Shown here: positions 24,761-33,475 of the stretch, piece by piece
Position numbering within the stretch: position 1 is the stretch's first letter
How the letters are laid out: each line of letters opens with the position of its first letter
Assembly: GCA_029216955.1 (NCBI GenBank)
Contig: JANAVB010023996.1
Location: 15,672,043-15,736,042 of the forward strand
Length of the DNA stretch: 64,000 bases
Direction of reading: 5' to 3'
DNA from: Iris pallida
Lineage: Eukaryota; Streptophyta; Magnoliopsida; Asparagales; Iridaceae
Position numbers and translations under genes: made by a program
The notes under the pieces: model-generated
Database searches by the model: none
Told to the model about the DNA's origin: nothing
What the model saw: the letters and a program-made list of their open reading frames with translations, nothing else

Positions 24761-25072
24761 GCCGCATGAGGAGCGTTCGTGTTTGGGCTGCATGAAGGTC
24801 GTCATGACCGAACCGCATGAAAGATTTTATGATCGAGCAGCATGAATAGTCTCTATACTCGAACCGCATGAAGGTTGTCATGACCGAGCCGTATGAATAT
24901 GTTCATGACCGAGCCGCATGGGGGTCTTCATGGCCGAGCTGTATAAGAGTCTTCATGGCCGAGCCGCATAGATTTCTTCTTGGCCGAGCCGCATGGGGGA
25001 CCTTCATGATTGAACCGCATAGGCTTCTCTGTACTGGCCATGTGAACTCGTCTAATCTGGCCGTATAAACTT
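24761..25072 (+). repeat. CCGCATG motif array in the U3 of the A LTR
   Basis: About twelve copies of a GARCCGCATGRR word (some with CCGTAT, CTGCAT or CTGTAT) at a regular spacing of about 25 bases, separated by TCATGACC/TCATGGCC words. The array lies upstream of the sense TATA box and recurs in the right LTR (39610-39925). Confidence 0.85.
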
Positions 25073-25329
25073 GCCTCGAAGCTGTGAAGATTTTCTCCAG
25101 TTCCCTAGGAAGATAGTGCTCTTGTGTCTGTCATTATGACTACTTTTTGTCAGGGCTGTCAACTGTCAGCTGTCAGCCGTCAGAGCATTAATTGTGTTTG
25201 AATGACGCCAGGTACAGCTATTCTGAAAAGATACGTGGCTTTCCTCTACGGGCCGTATTGAATCCGCTCGAGCTGCCTATGTGTTTGAGCCGCATGGGAC
25301 TCCTGATGGATCATTTTTCTTCTTTTTTT

Positions 25330-25398
25330 CATGCTTCTACAAGACCCCCTTCAAAGTTTTCAATTTGCAAAATTGAAATACTTTGAATAAGAAGCATG
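25330..25398 (-). other. A polypurine tract in a palindrome
   Basis: On the minus strand the tract GAAGGGGGTCT abuts the 3' LTR at 25342. CATGCTTCT (25330-25338, inside the LTR) pairs with AGAAGCATG (25390-25398), TTCAAAGT with ACTTTGAA, and TTCAATTT with AAATTGAA. The purine tract forms a bulge near the base of the stem. Confidence 0.7.
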
Positions 25399-25404
25399 AT
25401 TATG

Positions 25405-25520
25405 CTAGAGCCGTATGGATGTATTCTGTCCTAGCCGCATGGATTTGACCAGCCGCATGATTACCTCAACCGCATAACTCTCTGAGCCGTATGGGCTGTT
25501 TTGGCCGCATGAGCTTTTTG
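25405..25520 (+). repeat. CCGCATG motif cluster upstream of the A antisense promoter
   Basis: Six motif copies, partly CCGTATG, in about 110 bases, some 200 bases upstream of the plus-strand TATA box. Confidence 0.75.
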
Positions 25521-25713
25521 CCACGTCTTCCTGCCACGTGTGCAAATCTTTTGTAAATCTTCTGCATTTAATGCTCTTGATTTGCTGTCAGATTTTAAGA
25601 GCCGCTTTTTGGGCCAGGATCCCAAGAGTCAGGCTATTATTCAGCCGTTTTGCCTCGATGACTGAAGAGTCGGTCTTCATATTGCACACGGATCGAGGCG
25701 TTCCTTCCTTGTC

Positions 25714-25721
25714 TATAAATA
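25714..25721 (+). promoter_or_regulatory. TATA box of the A antisense gene
   Basis: TATAAATA, 80 bases before the ATG at 25794. It lies inside the element, 372 bases from the LTR, so the antisense gene does not depend on the LTR promoter. Confidence 0.7.
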
Positions 25722-25793
25722 GGAACACTTTTATTCTGGAGAATCTCCTTTGCTCTCTTCGATCTTTCTAACTCCTTTCTCTTCCAAGCACCT

Positions 25794-25935
25794 ATGGCTC
25801 CCAAGAAGGTTGCTGCGTCGAAGGCTGCGAAGGGCAAGGCGGTCGCTTCTACGGCGACTGTGGCGACGAACGTGGCCACTCCTCCGCCGGCCGCTGTTCA
25901 CTCTGTTCATCCCGACGTTCATCCACCTATTGCTG
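25794..25935 (+). CDS. A antisense PMD gene, exon 1
   Basis: 47 codons plus one base, starting MAPKKVAASKAAKGKAVAS: a short basic, Ala-rich N-terminus. It ends at a GTAAGG donor. Joined to the acceptor TTCTTCAG at 26439 it gives a Val codon and stays in frame. Exon 1 of B and F has the same start, size class and phase, which is the main evidence for the splice model. Confidence 0.7.
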
Positions 25936-25984
25936 GTAAGGGCATTGCTTTAGAACCCTAACTGCCATGGCTCTGCTGCATAAT

Positions 25985-26380
25985 TTATGCACAAGCCGTA
26001 TGTACAAGGTTCTTCGATATGACCGTATAAGCACTTCGCCCAGGGGGCCGCATGGGCTTGTCATACTCGATCTGAACCGCATATATATTTTCGGTTTGGG
26101 CCGCATGAGCGTAGTTCACTTTTGAACCGCATAAGCTCATCTGCTTGTAGCCGCATGAGTCTATCTGTTCATGGCCGCATGAGTCTGCGTGGACTTTGAA
26201 CCGCATAAGCCCTTCTGAACCCAAACCGCAGAAGCTTCATAAGCTCATCTGAACTTAATTTGTATGGACTCGTCTGACTCGGAGCCGCATAAGGCTATGA
26301 TGAACCGAACCGCATGGACTCATCTGGTTCTGAGCCGCATAAGGCTGTGACGACCCGAGCCGCATAGACTCAAATGATCT
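25985..26380 (+). repeat. CCGCATG motif array in intron 1 of the A antisense gene
   Basis: About 14 copies of the LTR motif ([AG]RCCGCATRAG-like) spaced by about 25 bases, all in one orientation, with CTCATCTG-type words between. They make up most of the intron (25936-26439). Confidence 0.85.
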
Positions 26381-26439
26381 TTCAAACGCTTCTTTGTTTT
26401 GACTATCCTATAATCTTATTTCTTTCGTCTTTTCTTCAG

Positions 26440-28907
26440 TGAATCTGCCAGTAAATCCTGCGGGGAAACTTCTGGTTGGCTCGAATCAAATTGCCTCGAA
26501 TGTGCGATGGGACGATTTAGTTCATCAAGTGTCAGAGCAGCTCTTTGTTAATGAGCCTTTGGAGCGACTGAATGTTATCAGGGTTCAATCTTTCCAATTC
26601 CTTAGTGACATGATGAGCTCCGAGGAGCCAAATGGGAAGTATCTGAGGTCGGTCTTCCTCTTTGGGGATGCATTGATCATAAAAAACTTTCGAGTGTTGG
26701 ATATCTCTGAGAGTTGGGATTTTAATCTGGACGGGATGCCGATTCATATCCCCATTATGAAATGTCATTTCCCTCTTGCGTGGTTCAACATGATCTTATT
26801 GGACAGGCAGATGAAAGACTCCCTCACTCCAACCAGACCGGGGATGTTTGTAGGTAACATCCGTTACAATAAAACTACTGGGTCAGTACGCGCGATCAAG
26901 GATCCGGCCAGTCGATCTGTGATGACGTTAGCTCCGGGTACCTTTATCAACACACCCGGTCCTAACTTCTTATTTTCTCAGGCTTATACCTTCCTGAGCC
27001 AGCTTGCTCGAAAAGGGTCCTATTCTGTTGGCAGATTGGCACTACCGAGCTGGTTACACCCCATTCCCTCGTGGGCTAACCTGACCTCGTAGATTCTGCG
27101 GAACTACAAGGCATTTTTGCGAGAAGTCAATCTTTATGATGCTATCCGGGGTACCAGCCACGGATTGCCCATTAATAAGCCGTTGTTTATGGCCCTTCTA
27201 GAGATGTATAATCATCGGACAGGGACTTTCTTCACACCTGTAGGGGAGTTGGGGCTCGCTCTCCATGAGATGTATGCTGTCTCCAAGCTTCCCTGGGGAG
27301 ACGAGCCCTTCGAAGTGTACACTCCAACGAACGAGGAGTTCCAGGAACTAGATCGACGATTCCCAGGCTTCGTCGCTGTGTACCAAGAACTGTTATGTCA
27401 CCATAGTACCTGTCACCAAACGGCTATCAAGAAAAATGATAGCTCGGAAGGGGACACTCCCCATACCAACTCTTGGGTCTCCTATCTTTTTAAATTCAGT
27501 GCTGCTGGCCGAGTTACTTCTCGATGTCATCAAACTCCTAGGGAAGTAGAAGGCTTAGTGTCGACTGCTAGGAGGTCGAAGTCTAAGGGTGACAAGTTCG
27601 GGAGCCAGATTGACTCCTTCAGCTATTTTTATTGTGGTACTCGGCGGCTGTCAGAGAAGGCACTCTTGGCAGGCTTTTTAATGGTGTGGCTGCACAATTG
27701 AATGGTTTCGGGAGGGGCAGGTTCCATCGAGAGGATCGACCGTCACTTTATTCTTCCCGCCGTAAAGTTGGCCTTTGGGGTCAGGCTGGCTCTTCTTTCC
27801 GCTATGGTGTGCAGCATTTATCATGGTCTCCGCGCCTTCTCGTCCAAGGTCATTGCTCGTGACGTGGTGATGGACTTTGAATGTATAGAGCTGCCTTATC
27901 ATTACCTGCTGGGGTGGCTGTTGTTGCATTATCGGTCTTTGATGAGGCCTGGGACGGAAGACGGCGTTACGGATGACGACGCTTTTCTTTTCAGACATCG
28001 CCATCAGCCTTGGGAATATAGTACCATGCCGGCGTATCGGAGGATGCTGGCGAGGGTGGACGGATATGATTTCTTCGTATCCGTTCCCCGTTTTACCGAC
28101 CAGGAAGTGAGGAGTGTCCATGTTGATGGCGTTGGATCTCCTCACTTCTTACCTGAGAAGATGTATTTCTGGTTGCGTAACATTCGCCCTGCGCATTTAG
28201 TTTATCACAACCGCAACACTGTGTACCTGGAGCCCTACTTGCCCAGTAAGTTTGCCCGTCAATTTGGGTACAGTCAACTATTCCTTGGGCGTCCCAGTTC
28301 CTGCCTGGGATTTGAGGGTAGCATCCTTGATGGGATTAGGGCATGGAGCTACTATGACACTTGTCATACTCGAACTAGTTTCTCAGTTCCTGCAGCAAAC
28401 ATGCTGGGGGAAATCTTGCATATGGCGGCTATATACCATGTTACGGTAAACCAGCCTCCTATTGATTTTGACCCGAGGACTAGCTTCATCATGGGCACTC
28501 GTTTGGCGGAGAGGGCTACGGTGTCGAAGGCAAAGAAGAAAGGGGCGAATAGGGTTCCCGTGCCCGATTCCGAGTCCTTTGACACAGTTGAGGAAAGTAA
28601 CGAACGGGACGACGATAACTCTCTCTCTTCTGATAGCGGAGCAACGGCAGATCAACTGCCCATCATGGCAGATGAGATGATGACGGATCAACCGTCGGTC
28701 GTATTAGATGAGATGGTAGATCAGTTGCCACCTGTATCAGAGGTGGTAAGGGTAGAACCACCGCCTGCCGTACCTGGTCCCTCGCGTAAGCGAGGCAGGC
28801 ATGAGTCTACTGACGGAGGAGTAGCCTTTTCCGTAAAGAGAGCTGCGGTCAGACCTCATAGGCTACTTATTACGGAGAGGGGTGAGGATGCTGACGGTGC
28901 TCCGGAG
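26440..28907 (+). pseudogene. A antisense PMD gene, exon 2 (two internal stops)
   Basis: One frame of 2468 bases broken by TAG at 27090-27092 (a Trp in F and B) and TGA at 27699-27701 (a Cys codon in B). The part before the TAG is a lineage-specific N-terminal region. After it comes a plant-mobile-domain-like block: TGTFFTPVGELGLALHEMYA, the KLPWGDEPF turn, FLMVWLHN, a RLALLSAMVCSIYHGL helix and HYLLGWLLLHY. PMD proteins of the MAIN/MAIL1 type act in transposon silencing and gene regulation in plants, and copies are carried by MULE and gypsy transposons, where the function is unknown. A serine/acidic tail ends at a GTAAGA donor (28908). Read through, the frame continues to TAA 29001-29003 with a Phe-rich tail. 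Confidence 0.68.
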
Positions 28908-29119
28908 GTAAGACTATGTTGGAGCTATCTCCTTGTTGTGGTTTTCTTTTTCTTTTGCTCTCTTTTTTTTCTTTTCTTCTTTTTTTTCGTTTTCATTCTG
29001 TAAGGGATGTGATCCCAAATGATGTAGCACTTTGAATTCTGAATAAATGAGCATGTTTCAACTCATCTTCTCTTTCTTGTACTCGTGGTGTTTGTGGAAT
29101 TGAACCTGCTGGAGGATTA
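28908..29119 (+). other. Remains of intron 2 and 3' end of the A antisense gene
   Basis: A GT donor and a long T-rich tract lead straight into sequence resembling the 3' UTR of B (AATGATGTAG, then AATAAA at 29042-29047). The coiled-coil exon 3 present in B (52146-53735) is missing, so it was deleted here or never present. Confidence 0.5.
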
Positions 29120-29700
29120 TTTGTGGACCTGTTACCCTGGGCGTACCTTGGTTTTAGGTACGAGTAACAAGTTTTGAAGAGGGATACCTAGAACAACTTC
29201 GCGATAAGACAGCTATGGAAGTTTTCGGTATTCGATAGAATGCCAAGGAGCAACTGGGCTCCCAGGCATGATAGAGAAGGGATGGGCGTGTACTGGAGAC
29301 CCAGTACAGCATCTGTGGTCGACTGAGGACATTTGTGGTCATCGGAGGACATTTGTGGTCAACAGAGGACGTTTGTGGTCAACAGAGGACATTTATGGTC
29401 AACAGAGGACATTTGTGGACCTATTATCCTTGTCGTACTCCGATTATAGGTACAGATAATAGGTTGAAAGGGAACCGACATACTTACTCAGAGGTAATGA
29501 GGACATGGCAAGTATGAAGGTTTCTTCTACGGAGCCTTCCCACTCAGAGGTAATGAGGACATGGTAGGAGTGGGCTCAATGAAGAGGGGGTACATAAAAC
29601 AACTCAGAGGTAATGAGGACATGGAAGTTCTATGTAGGGGTGATTTGTTTTTGGCGGAAGTGAAACGACTCAGAGGTAATGAGGACATGGCCGTTTTGAA
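29120..29700. repeat. Hairpin array in the convergent spacer of A
   Basis: After two hairpins closed by GTTAC/GTAAC and CTATTATC (29421-29428)/GATAATAG (29455-29462), with a 20-bp direct repeat AACAGAGGACATTTGTGGTC between them, come four hairpins with the loop AGAGGTAATGAGGACATGG. Their stems differ: CATACTT 29479-29485/AAGTATG 29510-29516; CCCACTC 29539-29545/GAGTGGG 29568-29574; ACATA..AACT 29592-29604/AAGTT..TATGT 29625-29635; AAACG 29663-29667/CGTTT 29692-29696. A GGAGC/GCTCC hairpin lies at about 29240-29256. The array sits between the 3' ends of the antisense gene and of pol. Confidence 0.75.
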
Positions 29701-29835
29701 AATTTGTGGATCGCTTACCCTTTTTTGTGCAATGGAAGTGCGGGTATTGGATCATGGGGGAGGATCTCCTCCAGGAAGAAAGTTCAGAGATATGATCATA
29801 CATGACTTTCCATCTGAAAGTGTGACCGGGATGTG

Positions 29836-30134
29836 AGTTCAGAGGTACCATCGGGTACATGACTCGATATTGTGAAAGTGTGAGTTCAGTGGCACCAGCG
29901 GGCACATGACTCGATAATCTGGAATATGTGAGTATGAGTTTAGCTGTACCAGCGGGTACATGACTCTTATGACTGGAAAATGTGAGAATGAGTTCAGAGG
30001 TACCAGCAGGTACATGACTCGTATGGTTGGAAAATATGGGAATGAGTTCAGAGGTACCAGCAGGTACATGACTCGTATGATTGGAACCAAAATGTAAGTT
30101 CAGTGGTACGGGGAGGTACATAACTCGACACTCT
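29836..30134. repeat. Second tandem array in A spacer (GGTACC hairpins)
   Basis: Six units of about 50 bases: GAGTTCAGAGGTACC, a 3-4 base spacer, GGTACATGACTC. GAGT pairs with ACTC and GTACC with GGTAC. One unit has GGCACC/GGCAC in both halves, a paired change. The array ends within 25 bases of the pol stop codon. B lacks this array. Confidence 0.7.
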
Positions 30135-30156
30135 GAGATGTCTCGAGGATTTTGTT

Positions 30157-31351
30157 TCAGACATAATACTTCTTCTGGAACTTGCCATTGATAGGCAACA
30201 TGAGAAAGTCTCCATTTTGTTTTGCGAGGCGGTAGGCGCCGTTGGAGAATACAGCTTCGATGATGAACGGTCCTTCCCATTTTGGTTGGAATTTACCGGC
30301 GGTTTTATGCGTCATAACCATCGGCCTCCGAACCGCCAGAACGAGATCGCCTACTTGGAATGTTCTGACCTTGACCTTCTTGTTGAAAGCTCCGGAGATT
30401 CTGGCCTGATATAGTTCGATTCGCTGTTGAGCTAACAGGCATTTCTCGTCTAGGGCCTCCAATTCCTGTAGTCGGCGATGGTGGTTTTCGTCTGTCGTCA
30501 ACTGATGTGTGAGGGCGACGCGGAGTGAGGGGATCTGAGTCTCTAATAGGAGAACTGCCTCGCTCCCGTACACCAGGGAGAATGGTGTATTCCCGGTGGC
30601 TGTTCGAACTGTGGTGCGATACGCCCATAAGCATTCGCCGAGCTTCTCGTTCCAGTCGCGCTTGTTAGAGGACACGAATTTCTTGAGTAGCTTGATTATG
30701 GTTTTGTTGAATGCTTCTGCTAAACTGTTGGCTGCTGGGTTGTAGGGTGTCGAAGCAATGTTCTGAATTCGGTGTTTGTCGCAGAACCGATAAAATACAT
30801 GGCTTGCGAACTTTGGCCCATTGTCGTGAATGATCCTTCGGTACAGTCCAAAGCGGTAGATGACATGATGCTTAAGAAAGCTGATCACGTTCGAAGTTTT
30901 TACCTCTGCCAATGGGATGGCTTCCGTCTATGAATCGGTGTCCTCTGGACGAAGGCGGGGTAATTGGGCAGACGATGTCCATACCCCATGCTTCGAATGG
31001 CCAGAAGACCACAGTCGGATGTACGAATTCAGATAGCTGGTGGATGAAGTTGGCATAGATTTGGCAGGCTTTGTACTTTCGTGCATAATCTATTGCGTCT
31101 GCAATCATCATGGTCCAGTAATAGCCCATTCGGCGAAGGCGGTCCTGCAGTTTCGGGCCAGGTTGATGGGCTCCGCAGACACCATCATGGGCTTTGCGTA
31201 CGGCTTCCTTGGCTTCTGTATTTGATAGACACCGAAGCAGTAAACCATCATAGGATCGGCAATACAGCATTTTTGTCTCCGTATCATAGAAAAATCTGAG
31301 AGAACGTTTTATGATAGAAGTAGCTTCCTTCGGATTCTCTGGCAGGATGTC
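30157..31351 (-). pseudogene. A integrase
   Basis: HHCC zinc-binding region (HDGVCGAH...CQIYANF, with the first Cys of the CxxC now Tyr or displaced), the first catalytic Asp in WGMDIVCPI, then a deletion of about 30 bases near 30940 that removes the AITDYFSKW stretch kept in B and shifts the frame. The second Asp (HDNGPKF) and Glu (LAEAFNKTI) are present with exactly 35 residues between them, so it is a DD35E enzyme. The C-terminus ends INGKFQKKYYV. Integrase inserts the cDNA into host DNA; this copy cannot be active. Confidence 0.8.
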
Positions 31352-32022
31352 CTATACTACGAAGTCGATGAACGGCTGTCTCCAGTCTGGTGCTTCGTCG
31401 ACCGAAAGGGCAGAGTAGCTTTCCATGCATCGATCGTTATCCTTAGTACAGACCAGTTCACGGCCTATTATGTCGACCTGATGACGAGTGTAATTTGGTA
31501 CATCTAGGGAAGCGGCCAAACCAGCTAGGGCATCAGCCTCAATGTTCTGGAGTCTGGGAACATGTTCTATGAAGAATCCTCCCAGAGACGAGATGATGTC
31601 GATTGCTATTCGATGATACGGGATCATGTCTTCGTGGCGGACCTCGTACGACCCCCGAATCTGATTGACGATTAACTGTGAGTCACCGTATGCTTTAAGA
31701 TACTCTATCCCCAGCTCTTTTGCAAGTCGGAGGCCAATGACCAAGGCATTGTACTTGGCCACATTATTTGAGCAGGGCTCTGTGAGTGAGTAGGCCCGAT
31801 TGATCACCAAGCCGGAGGGAGAAATCAGCACCACTCCAACTCCAGCGATGATGTTGCCTTTGGGTCCCTCGAAGCGCCGTCGAAGAACATTTGCCAGATG
31901 GCATCATGGGAGACTGCATTTGAACTGGTGACCTCATCCGGTATCTCTTCATATATCCTAGTCATCTCCGAACCTGGATGGGCTGCTAGAAAGTCTGCCA
32001 GAGCCTGGCCTTTAACAGCCTT
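31352..32022 (-). pseudogene. A archaeal-type RNase H
   Basis: MFFDGASRDPK starts the second RNase H, then a one-base loss near 31870 shifts the frame into the segment 31834-31352. The catalytic set there is Asp in AYGDSQLIV and Asp in EADALAGLA, but the Glu of NNVAEYN (as in B) is Lys (codon 31754-31756), a G-to-A change that would abolish activity. An archaeal-type RNase H added after the gypsy one is a mark of Tat elements. It ends at TAG 31352-31354, aligned with a Tyr in B. Confidence 0.78.
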
Positions 32023-33363
32023 TTACGTGACGAAGATCATGTGGTATGGTGATAGTAATATTGGCCAGTTAGCAAGGCGAGAGCTGGGTGCCCCAGGTTT
32101 GGTCATGAGGACCCTGAGGGGGTTGATCTGCGATATCACGTGGATGGTTTGTCCCGTGACGTAGTATCGCGTCTTCTGGATTGCGAACACGAGAGCAAGG
32201 CATTCCTTCTCTACGGCCGTATATCGGTATTCTGGCCCAATCATCTTCCGACTGAGGTAGTATATAGCTTGTTCGTGGCCTGCATCATTGTTCTGTGCCA
32301 ATAGGGCACCAAGAGAATGTTTCATAGCTCGCACATAGAGCAGGAATGGCTTTCCAGCAACAGGAGCTACCAGGACTGGGGGATTCGACAAATATTCTTT
32401 GATGCTGTCGAAAGTGCGCTGGCATTCCTCATCCCATACGAAAGAGTCTCCCTTCTTCATGAGATGGGTGAATGGTTGACATCGTCCGGAGAGATTAGAG
32501 ATGAATTTTCTGATGTAAGCTAGCCTGCCTTGGAGGCCTCGAAGTTCGCGAAGATTTCTCGGGGGACCCATCTCCATGATTGCCTTTGTTTTCTCGGGGT
32601 TGATGTGAATGCCCTGAGAAATGATGACGAAACCCAGGAATTTCCCGCTGGAGACACCCAAGAATGATTTCGTAGGGTTCATCTTTAAGTTGTGTGCTCG
32701 CATTAGGTCGAACACTGTCCTGAGATCTTGCAGATGATCTTCCTTCGAACGACTTTTGACGATGATGTCATCGACGTAGCATTCCACTGTCTTGCGCAAG
32801 TGGTCTCTAAAGATGACGCTCATAGCTCTCTGGTAAGTGGCGCCAGTATTCCTTAAATCGAAAGGCATAACGGTGTAGCAATATGTACCAATTGGTGTTC
32901 GAAATGATGTGTGCTTCTCATCGTCAGGGAACATCTTGATCTGGTTGTATCCTGAGAAGCCATCCATGAAGGACATACGTTCGAAGCTGCAGGTGTTGTC
33001 GATCATAATATCTGTGATAGGGAGAGCGAATTCATCTTTAGGGCATACCTTATTCAGATTCCGGAAGTCAATGCATATTCGGATCTTCCCGTTCTTCTTG
33101 AGAACTGGTACTATGTTGGCTACCCAGTCTGGATGCTGCTCTTCGCGAATGAAGCCGCTGGCTATCAATTTGTTGACCTCGGCTTCGATAGCATTCATGA
33201 CATCGAGACGAAATCGTCTTTGCTGTTGCTTGACAGGTTTTGCATCCGGACAAATATTGAGTTTGTGGAGTGCGATCTCGGGGTCCAATCCTGGCATATC
33301 TTCATAGCTCCAGGCGAACACATCGATATACTCTTTGACGAGTTGGAGCAGCGACTCTCGCAC
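32023..33363 (-). CDS. A reverse transcriptase and gypsy RNase H
   Basis: Open for 446 codons. It contains the RT fingers (KQQQRRFRLDVMNAIEAEV), RICIDFRNLNKVCPKDEF, SFMDGFSGYNQI and the catalytic YVDD (YVDDIIVKS near 32770). The connection and degenerate gypsy RNase H follow (LLYVRAMKHSLGALLAQ, EKECLALVFAIQKTRYYV), in which the usual first Asp is not conserved, as is common in Tat elements. It copies element RNA into DNA. It is out of frame with the upstream protease segment (break near 33370) and stops at TAA 32023-32025, where B has a Gln codon. The start given is the first Met in the open segment, not a true translation start. Confidence 0.82.
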   Translation of the reverse strand: MRESLLQLVKEYIDVFAWSYEDMPGLDPEIALHKLNICPDAKPVKQQQRRFRLDVMNAIEAEVNKLIASGFIREEQHPDWVANIVPVLKKNGKIRICIDFRNLNKVCPKDEFALPITDIMIDNTCSFERMSFMDGFSGYNQIKMFPDDEKHTSFRTPIGTYCYTVMPFDLRNTGATYQRAMSVIFRDHLRKTVECYVDDIIVKSRSKEDHLQDLRTVFDLMRAHNLKMNPTKSFLGVSSGKFLGFVIISQGIHINPEKTKAIMEMGPPRNLRELRGLQGRLAYIRKFISNLSGRCQPFTHLMKKGDSFVWDEECQRTFDSIKEYLSNPPVLVAPVAGKPFLLYVRAMKHSLGALLAQNNDAGHEQAIYYLSRKMIGPEYRYTAVEKECLALVFAIQKTRYYVTGQTIHVISQINPLRVLMTKPGAPSSRLANWPILLSPYHMIFVT

Positions 33364-33475
33364 AATCTGTCAGACTCTGGCTAATGAAGATTGGTTTCGG
33401 GGAGGCTTCATCACCAAGATTAACTTGTATGACCTCATCCTCAGTGGGAGGTTCTCTTTGCTCGAAACGCTTTTC

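Larger units (their letters stand above)
24056..25341 (-). repeat. Element A left (3') LTR
   Basis: 1286 bp, matching 38907-40216. Sense TATA at 24451-24458. The U3 part holds an array of about 12 CCGCATG-type motifs (24761-25072). Confidence 0.93.

Noticed and set aside
24761..25072. Regularly spaced short repeats that look like a CRISPR array
   Set aside because: Repeats are too short and degenerate, there are no cas genes, and the context is a plant retrotransposon LTR.
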